A stretch of 64,000 nucleotides of DNA from Pandoraea oxalativorans (GTDB lineage Bacteria; Pseudomonadota; Gammaproteobacteria; Burkholderiales; Burkholderiaceae), in the NCBI RefSeq assembly GCF_000972785.3, contig NZ_CP011253.3:1612001-1676000 (forward strand), read 5' to 3'. Under the pieces are notes generated by a model, which was given only the letters and a program-made list of their open reading frames with translations, searched no databases and was not told where the DNA came from. Positions 58,477 to 64,000 of this stretch are shown piece by piece (the first letter of the stretch is position 1; the number at the start of each line of letters is the position of its first letter). The position numbers and the translations under genes are program-made.

Positions 58477-58509
58477 GCACCGATGCGCGATGCGCATCGG
58501 TGCTTTTTT
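58477..58509 (+). terminator. Terminator after PAS gene
   Basis: GCACCGATGCGC (58477-58488) pairs with GCGCATCGGTGC (58492-58503) over GAT, followed by six T. Perfect 12-bp stem. Confidence 0.9.
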
Positions 58510-58783
58510 GTTTTCAGCGGCAGTGAAAGGTGAGGGTATCGCCCGATAAGTATTTTGTATTCAATATATTTAAAGGGCCACAGTACAAACCCAGTGCGTC
58601 CTTCGCCCCGATTCATCGCTGTGACATATGCCTGTAAACCCGTATTCCGCCAGAAGACGTCAGGCAATGTTGCGATGCGGATTCCCTTTATGGATAGGGA
58701 TTTGAGAGATTTGGCCGCCGAAATGCCGCGACACAACAAATCGCATCGGCAACAAAAAGCCGTTGATAAAATATCGTGTATGA

Positions 58784-58796
58784 AATACCGTATATC
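58784..58796 (-). promoter_or_regulatory. Operator candidate upstream of second frc
   Basis: GATATACGGTATT on minus matches the shared motif. A degenerate direct copy ATATCGTGTAT lies at 58771-58781. The motif is 157 bp before the frc2 start; a TTGATA at 58763 could be a -35. Confidence 0.5.
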
Positions 58797-58952
58797 ACAA
58801 GATTTTGATCGACGAACGGGATGGCGCCCGAAGAGGCGACAACCGTTGTCAGATCCGGTGAGACCCACGTGTGAGGCTGCTTTCAGAACGGCTATCGGGG
58901 GACTCTCGCGCACCCATTACATAAACGCCGTCGCATCAGGAGGAGACAAACC

Positions 58953-60200
58953 ATGGGAAAGGCACTCGAAGGTGTGGGCATTCTCGACTTCACGCATGTG
59001 CAGTCCGGGCCAACGTGTACGCAATTGCTGGCCTGGTTCGGCGCAGACGTCATCAAGATCGAACGCGCGGGGCACGGTGACGTGACGCGCGATCAACTGC
59101 GCGACATTCCTGACGCGGACAGCCTCTACTTCACGATGCTCAACAGCAACAAGCGTTCGATCACGCTCGATACGAAGCACCCGGAAGGCAAGGCGGTGCT
59201 CGAGCGCATGATTCGCGACTGCGACGTGCTCGTGGAGAACTTCGCACCCGGCGCGCTCGATCGCATGGGTTTCACCTGGGAGCATATTCATTCGCTGAAC
59301 CCGCGCATGATCGTGGCCTCGGTGAAGGGCTTCGGCCCCGGTCCCTATCAGGACTGCAAGGTCTACGAGAACGTGGCGCAGTGCGTGGGCGGCGCGGCCT
59401 CCACCACCGGTTTCGACGACGGCCCGCCGATGGTGACGGGCGCGCAGATCGGCGACTCGGGCACGGGCCTGCATCTGGCGCTGGGCATTGTGACGGCGCT
59501 GTATCAGCGCACCATGACCGGCCAGGGCCAGCGCGTGCTGGCCGCCATGCAAGACGGCGTGCTGAACCTCTGCCGCGTGAAGCTGCGCGACCAGCAGCGC
59601 CTTGAGCGTGCGCGCGTGATGGAAGAGTATCCGCAGTTCCCGAACGGCCAGTTCGGCGATGCGGTGCCGCGTGCCGGTAATGCGTCGGGCGGCGGTCAGC
59701 CGGGCTGGATTCTCAAATGCCAGGGCTGGGAGACGGATCCGAACGCGTACATCTACTTCATCACGCAGGCCCCTGTGTGGGGTTCGATCTGCAAGGTGAT
59801 CGGCAAGCCTGAGTGGGTCGAGCATCCCGAGTACGCGACGCCGCGAGCGCGTCTGCCGCGTCTGCGCGAGATCTTCGACACCGTCGAGCAATGGACCATG
59901 ACGAAGACCAAGTTCGAGGTCATGCGCATTCTCAACGAGTACGACATTCCGTGCGGACCGATCCTGTCGATGAAAGAAATTGCCGAAGACATGTCGCTGC
60001 GCGAAACCGGCACCATCGTCGAAGTCGACCACCCGAAGCGCGGCAAGTACCTCACCGTCGGCAACCCGATCAAGCTCTCCGACAGCCCCACGCACGTGGA
60101 GCGTTCACCGCTGCTGGGTGAACACACGGACGACGTGCTCGGCGAATTCGGCTACAGCCCGCAACAGATCGCCGCGCTGCGCGAGGTCGGCGCAGTCTGA
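58953..60200 (+). CDS. Formyl-CoA transferase family protein (copy 2)
   Basis: A 415-residue paralogue of Frc with the same domain layout, starting [20 protein letters not shown]. The catalytic Asp is kept ([10 protein letters not shown], residue 168). Two changes at otherwise conserved sites are visible: TTGFWDG is TTGFDDG (Trp to Asp), and the glycine loop is [11 protein letters not shown] rather than [11 protein letters not shown]. These fall near the substrate channel in characterised enzymes, so substrate preference may differ. ATG follows AGGAGGAGACAAACC. It has its own upstream region and precedes the FAH-family gene by 141 bp. Confidence 0.88.
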   Translation: MGKALEGVGILDFTHVQSGPTCTQLLAWFGADVIKIERAGHGDVTRDQLRDIPDADSLYFTMLNSNKRSITLDTKHPEGKAVLERMIRDCDVLVENFAPGALDRMGFTWEHIHSLNPRMIVASVKGFGPGPYQDCKVYENVAQCVGGAASTTGFDDGPPMVTGAQIGDSGTGLHLALGIVTALYQRTMTGQGQRVLAAMQDGVLNLCRVKLRDQQRLERARVMEEYPQFPNGQFGDAVPRAGNASGGGQPGWILKCQGWETDPNAYIYFITQAPVWGSICKVIGKPEWVEHPEYATPRARLPRLREIFDTVEQWTMTKTKFEVMRILNEYDIPCGPILSMKEIAEDMSLRETGTIVEVDHPKRGKYLTVGNPIKLSDSPTHVERSPLLGEHTDDVLGEFGYSPQQIAALREVGAV

Positions 60201-60341
60201 CGCATCCGAATGGGCGCATGTGTGTAGAAGGTGCGCCCAGTGTCTGCAAGAGGCAGATGTGAATGACTTCAAGACATCGAGCCCGGCGCGCACACGGCGA
60301 ACGTTGCCGTGCTGCCGGGCCGCTACAGGAATGGCAAACGC

Positions 60342-61115
60342 ATGAAGCTCTGGACCCGTTTCAAGACCTCACATGGCCGCATCGGCTTCGGCCTGCTGCA
60401 GGGCGATCAGATTCTGGAACATCGCGGCGATCTCTACGATCAGCCGGTCGCCACGGGCGCGACGATTGCGCGCGACGCGGTAGATCTGCTGTGCCCGTGC
60501 GAGCCCTCGAAGATCGTGGCGCTCTGGAACAACTATCACGCACTCGGCGCGAAGCTCGGCAAGGCCGCGCCTTCGCATCCGCTCTTCCTGATCAAGCCTG
60601 CGACCACGCTCAACGGTCCCGACGCGGTGATTCGTCGTCCGGCGTCGTATGCCGGGAAGATCGTCTTCGAGGGCGAGCTGGGCATCGTCATCGGCAAGGT
60701 GGCGAGCAACGTCAGCGAAGAAGCCGCACGCGACTACATCCTCGGCTACACGCTGGTCAACGACGTGACGGCCGCTGAAATTATCGAGCAGGACGGCAAC
60801 TTCGCACAATGGACGCGCGCCAAGGGCTTCGACACCTTCGGCTGCCTCGGTCCGTTCATTGCCGAGGACTTCGACTGGCGCGAGGCCGAACTGATTACGA
60901 CGCTCGACGGCACGCAGCGTCAGCGTTACCCGCTCGCCGACATGATCTTCAATCCGTGGCAGCTCGTTGCCCGTTTGTCGCAGGACATGACGTTGCTGCC
61001 CGGCGATGTGATCGCGGTGGGCACGTCGATCGGCGTCGGCTCGATGAAAGAGGGCGCGCTGGTCGAAGTGAGCATCGATGGACTGGGCACGCTGGCCAAC
61101 CGCATGGGCGGCTGA
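60342..61115 (+). CDS. Fumarylacetoacetate hydrolase family protein
   Basis: A 257-residue FAH-domain enzyme. Metal ligands fit FEGELGIVIG (E-x-E) and VNDVTAAEI (Asp), with the C-terminal DVIAVGTSIGVGSMKEGALVEVSIDGLG block. This family includes hydrolases and decarboxylases of 2-oxo dicarboxylic acids. ATG at 60342 (MKLWTRFKTS) after AGGAATG is preferred over 60309. It could process a 2-oxo acid linked to oxalate formation, such as oxaloacetate decarboxylation; this is inference from family and location. Confidence 0.85.
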   Translation: MKLWTRFKTSHGRIGFGLLQGDQILEHRGDLYDQPVATGATIARDAVDLLCPCEPSKIVALWNNYHALGAKLGKAAPSHPLFLIKPATTLNGPDAVIRRPASYAGKIVFEGELGIVIGKVASNVSEEAARDYILGYTLVNDVTAAEIIEQDGNFAQWTRAKGFDTFGCLGPFIAEDFDWREAELITTLDGTQRQRYPLADMIFNPWQLVARLSQDMTLLPGDVIAVGTSIGVGSMKEGALVEVSIDGLGTLANRMGG

Positions 61116-61259
61116 CCGGCGCCTCGCAAGCGATTTCACGGTGGTCGGCCGGGGTGGCAATGGCCTGAGCCGATCGCCCTTTTTCATTCGGCAGATCTTC
61201 GCGATCTGCCCGGGCATGGGAGCAGTGAAGGCGTGGGTGGTCTGGGTGGTCTGGGTGTT

Positions 61260-62216
61260 CTATTTCGTGCCGCTGCCTGAGGGCGGCGGCACAGTGCTTT
61301 TGTAGGCCATCATCCCGTCGATCAGCGCCGCACCTTCGGAGAGCAGGAACTGACGGAAGGCGAGCGCGACCGGCGGCAGCCGCTTGCTGCGGCGATGCAC
61401 CACGTACCAGCTTTGCCACGCCGGAAAGCCCTGCACGTCGAGCACCGTCAATTGCCCCGTCTGCAACTCCATGCCGACGGTGTGTGCGGACAGGAAGCTG
61501 ATCCCCATGCCCGCAATCACTGCTTGCTTGATGGTTTCCGTGCTGGAAATTTCCATCGCAATTTTCAGTTGCTGGGTGCGATGACCGAAAGCGTCCTGCA
61601 AGGAGTTCCAGGTGTCGGAGCCACGTTCGCGACTGATGAACGGTTCTTGCGTCAGTCGTGAGAACGGAATCTGCTTCTCATCGGCCAGCGCATGGCCAGG
61701 CGGGGCCACGATGATGTAAGGGTGTGGCGCGAAGGCTTCGTTGATCGTGTCGATCTCGTGAGGCGGGCGCACCATCACCGCAAGATCGGTCAGGTTCTCG
61801 GTGAGCTGGTGCAGCAGTTCCTCCCGGTTATGCACCGTGAGGTTGAGCGTAACGCCGGGATAGCGCGCAGTGAAGGCTGCCAGCAGGCGTGGGAAGAAGT
61901 AGTCGCCCGCGCTGATGACGGCCACATTGAGCTTGCCGCCGGTAATGCCTTTGAGGTGATCCATCGCCTCTTCGGTTTCGCGAAAGAGGGCGATGATCGC
62001 GCGGCTGTAATGCAGCATCTCGGCACCCGCCGGTGTCAGGAAAATCTTCTTGCCCAGTTGCTCGAAGAGCGGCAGTCCGGCGTGCGTCTCAAGTTGCTTG
62101 ACCTGTGTCGAGACGGCCGGTTGGGTGAGGTGAAGTTCTTCGGCGGCGCGCGAAAAGCTCAGATGGCGCGCGACGGCTTCGAAGACTTTCAACTGACGTA
62201 GTGTGGCGTGTTTCAT
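61260..62216 (-). CDS. LysR family transcriptional regulator (CbbR-like)
   Basis: A 318-residue LysR regulator. The winged helix (~3-62) reads TLRQLKVFEAVARHLSFSRA, then ELHLTQPAVSTQVKQLE; the effector domain starts LNVAVISAGDYFFPRLLAAF. It resembles CbbR/YfhT-type LysR proteins that respond to NADPH or reductant status. Divergent from a small gene and pntAA with a 216-bp AT-rich intergenic region, so transhydrogenase control is likely. Confidence 0.9.
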   Translation of the reverse strand: MKHATLRQLKVFEAVARHLSFSRAAEELHLTQPAVSTQVKQLETHAGLPLFEQLGKKIFLTPAGAEMLHYSRAIIALFRETEEAMDHLKGITGGKLNVAVISAGDYFFPRLLAAFTARYPGVTLNLTVHNREELLHQLTENLTDLAVMVRPPHEIDTINEAFAPHPYIIVAPPGHALADEKQIPFSRLTQEPFISRERGSDTWNSLQDAFGHRTQQLKIAMEISSTETIKQAVIAGMGISFLSAHTVGMELQTGQLTVLDVQGFPAWQSWYVVHRRSKRLPPVALAFRQFLLSEGAALIDGMMAYKSTVPPPSGSGTK

Positions 62217-62432
62217 GTTTGATCGATGTGCATGACGGGCATGATGAGCTTCGTGAAGTATAAGTAATCGTTGATGGTTTGCATAATTAACTTTAACTGT
62301 CTTTTATATGTCGGGCTGCGTAATCTGCAATGGCAGCCCGCATGAAGGCGGTGTGACAGCAAAGTGTTGGAGGACGCGTCACGCCAGATAAGTACGCGGG
62401 TTTGGACGATCACTATTTTGGGAGACGCCATC

Positions 62433-62816
62433 ATGTCGGTCATCGAATCGCATATCAAACCCGCCGCTCTGGCACCGGTTGCCAACGCTCATCTGCATGC
62501 GTTCAACAACGCATTCGTCGAACTGGGTCTGGACTGGTATTGGGATAACCACACCTACACCCGTTTGCTGCACACCACGGGCAATCAGGATTTGCCGCTG
62601 GCGTATCTCGAAGGCGTCTCGGCGCAAGCGTTGCGCATGGCTGAGCTGGTGATGATCGGGGCCTACCTCGACGGACACCAGCCGCACCTGCTGCGCGCTT
62701 ACGAGCCGGAATTCCTGTGCGATCTGATTCACTGCACCAAGGTGCGTTGCTTCGAAGCGGCCAACGGAGGTCGTTCGATGCAAGCGCCGTCCGCGAGAGG
62801 TATGGCTGCGGCCTGA
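62433..62816 (+). CDS. Conserved hypothetical protein upstream of pntAA
   Basis: A 127-residue soluble protein. Features: HLHAFNNAFVELGLDWYWDN, TYTRLLHTTGNQDLPLAYLE and CDLIHCTKVRCFEAANG (three Cys, several His), which might bind a metal, but no family is recognised. ATG at 62433 follows GGGAGACGCC. It ends 42 bp before pntAA and is divergent from the LysR gene, so it may be part of the pnt operon. Confidence 0.65.
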   Translation: MSVIESHIKPAALAPVANAHLHAFNNAFVELGLDWYWDNHTYTRLLHTTGNQDLPLAYLEGVSAQALRMAELVMIGAYLDGHQPHLLRAYEPEFLCDLIHCTKVRCFEAANGGRSMQAPSARGMAAA

Positions 62817-62858
62817 GTTTCACAACACGACAGGGGCTCAGACCCCGAGACAATAACT

Positions 62859-63989
62859 ATGCATATTGGCATTCCAAAGGAGACGGCCGACGGCGAATCC
62901 CGCGTCGCGGCCACACCGGAAACGGTGAAAAAGCTGGTGAGCGCAGGACATCGCGTCACCGTGGAGCAGAGCGCTGGCGAGGCGGCGAGCGTACCGGATG
63001 CGGCGTATGTCGCAGCGGGCGCGTCGACCGGCAGCGCTGCCGAGGCGTTCGGTGCCGAGATGGTGCTGAAGGTCCGTGCACCGTCGGTCGCCGAGATCGC
63101 GCAGATGCGTCGCGGTGCGGTGGTCGTCGGCATGCTCAATCCGTTCGATGCCGAGAACAATGCGCGTATGGCCGCCGCTGGCATCATCGGCTTCGCGCTC
63201 GAAGCTGCGCCGCGCACCACGCGCGCGCAAAGCATGGACGTGCTGTCCTCGCAGGCCAACATCGCCGGTTACAAGGCGGTGATGCTTGCTGCGAACCTCT
63301 ATCAACGCTTCATGCCGATGCTGATGACGGCCGCCGGTACGGTGAAGGCCGCGCGTCTGGTCGTGCTCGGTGCCGGTGTCGCGGGCCTGCAGGCCATTGC
63401 GACGGCCAAACGTCTGGGTGCAGTGATCGAAGCGTCGGACGTGCGTCCGGCGGTACGTGAGCAGATCGAATCGCTCGGCGCGAAGTTCATCGACGTGCCG
63501 TTCGAGACGGACGAAGAGCGCGAGATCGCCAAGGGCGTGGGTGGCTATGCGCGTCCGATGCCCGCTGCCTGGCTCGCTCGTCAGGCACAACTGGTACACA
63601 CGCGTCTGACGCAGGCCGACATCGTCATCTCCACCGCCCTGATTCCGGGCCGCGCTGCGCCGACGCTCATCAGCGAAGACACCGTCAAGGCGATGAAGCC
63701 CGGTTCGGTGATCATCGATCTGGCGGCCGGACGCGGCGCCAACGGCGGCGGCAACTGCCCGCTGTCGGTGGCCGACGAAGTCGTCAAAGTCCACGGCGTC
63801 ACCATCGCGGGGTACACCAACCTCGCCGGTATGGTGGCCGCAGATGCCTCTGCGCTTTACGCACGTAACGTGCTGGACTTCCTCAAGCTCGTCATCGACA
63901 AGGAAGGCAAGTTCGTCATCGATACCAACGACGACATCGTCAGCGCGTGCCTGATGTGCCGCGACGGTCAAGTGCTGCGTGCGGCTTAA
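62859..63989 (+). CDS. pntAA: NAD(P) transhydrogenase subunit alpha part 1
   Basis: A 376-residue cytoplasmic NAD(H)-binding domain I. It begins MHIGIPKETADGESRVAATP; the dinucleotide motif is LVVLGAGVAGLQAIATAKRLGA with SDVRPAVREQIESLGAKF, typical of PntAA and alanine dehydrogenase relatives. It is split-type (three-gene pntAA-AB-B), since the stop is at 63989 without TM helices. AGGGGAGG immediately before the window end suggests that the next gene (pntAB) begins just outside. Transhydrogenase uses the proton gradient to make NADPH from NADH. Confidence 0.93.
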   Translation: MHIGIPKETADGESRVAATPETVKKLVSAGHRVTVEQSAGEAASVPDAAYVAAGASTGSAAEAFGAEMVLKVRAPSVAEIAQMRRGAVVVGMLNPFDAENNARMAAAGIIGFALEAAPRTTRAQSMDVLSSQANIAGYKAVMLAANLYQRFMPMLMTAAGTVKAARLVVLGAGVAGLQAIATAKRLGAVIEASDVRPAVREQIESLGAKFIDVPFETDEEREIAKGVGGYARPMPAAWLARQAQLVHTRLTQADIVISTALIPGRAAPTLISEDTVKAMKPGSVIIDLAAGRGANGGGNCPLSVADEVVKVHGVTIAGYTNLAGMVAADASALYARNVLDFLKLVIDKEGKFVIDTNDDIVSACLMCRDGQVLRAA

Positions 63990-64000
63990 GGGGAGGCTCT

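Larger units (their letters stand above)
58406..58952. other. Intergenic region upstream of second frc
   Basis: 547 bp with a terminator near its start, an AT-rich block around 58545-58580 and a paired motif at 58771-58796. A long open frame across 58555-59085 runs into frc2 in another frame and is not considered a gene. Confidence 0.5.

Noticed and set aside
58555..59085. 176-codon plus-strand frame running into frc2
   Set aside because: It crosses the putative operator and overlaps the strong frc2 start in another frame; the peptide has no family features.

Overview
The window looks like ordinary chromosomal DNA of a beta-proteobacterium of the Burkholderiaceae, most likely Pandoraea or a close relative. 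This is inferred from high GC with G/C-rich third positions, a Burkholderia-type porin, YXWGXW and YggT proteins, and the combination of fdsGBAD formate dehydrogenase with oxalate genes; no rRNA or other phylogenetic marker is present to prove it. No tRNA, rRNA, insertion sequence, phage gene or CRISPR array was found.

Layout. 1-4 kb: IclR regulator, porin and an anion symporter of the major facilitator superfamily. 4-10.5 kb: an acyl-CoA module (AraC regulator, SDR dehydrogenase and acyl-CoA synthetase on the minus strand; acyl-CoA dehydrogenase and a 3-hydroxyisobutyryl-CoA hydrolase-like protein divergently on plus), resembling branched short-chain acid or valine catabolism. 10.5-11.4 kb: YggT and a small unknown. 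11.8-21.8 kb: a peptide-scavenging operon with an RpiR regulator, isoaspartyl peptidase, a gsiABCD-type ABC importer, a DmpA/P1 peptidase and an M55 D-aminopeptidase. 22-24 kb: DUF4118/PAS membrane protein and esterase. 24.2-28.7 kb: a Ugp-like carbohydrate ABC importer. 28.9-33.9 kb: UspA, small lipoprotein, RarD-type permease, inositol-phosphatase family enzyme, MATE exporter, YXWGXW protein. 34.5-39.7 kb: two AspT antiporters plus aspartate 4-decarboxylase, an aspartate/alanine proton-motive cycle. 40-44 kb: exported proline-rich protein with a TpsB-like partial barrel, a SLOG-fold protein, a small unknown and a DMT permease.

44-61 kb is the most coherent part: an oxalate/formate island. 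OxlT imports oxalate in exchange for formate, Frc makes oxalyl-CoA, Oxc decarboxylates it to formyl-CoA, and the released formate can be oxidised to CO2 by the NAD-linked FdsGBAD enzyme, giving NADH. A GntR/FCD regulator, a 72-residue membrane protein, a PanE-like reductase, a PAS protein, a second Frc and a FAH-family protein are interleaved. A recurring 13-bp motif (NATATACGRTATW) lies before fdsG, panE, oxlT and upstream of the second frc, with a weaker relative before the GntR operon. I propose it as the operator of the GntR protein and the definition of one oxalate-formate regulon. The last genes are a LysR regulator, a 127-residue unknown and pntAA; transhydrogenase could convert the NADH from formate into NADPH.

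Also noted: several long perfect or near-perfect inverted repeats, two short tandem-repeat tracts, hairpins placed directly after both ABC binding-protein genes, a cluster of DnaA-box-like 9-mers, and two terminator-like hairpins oriented against all annotated genes that may mark small RNAs.
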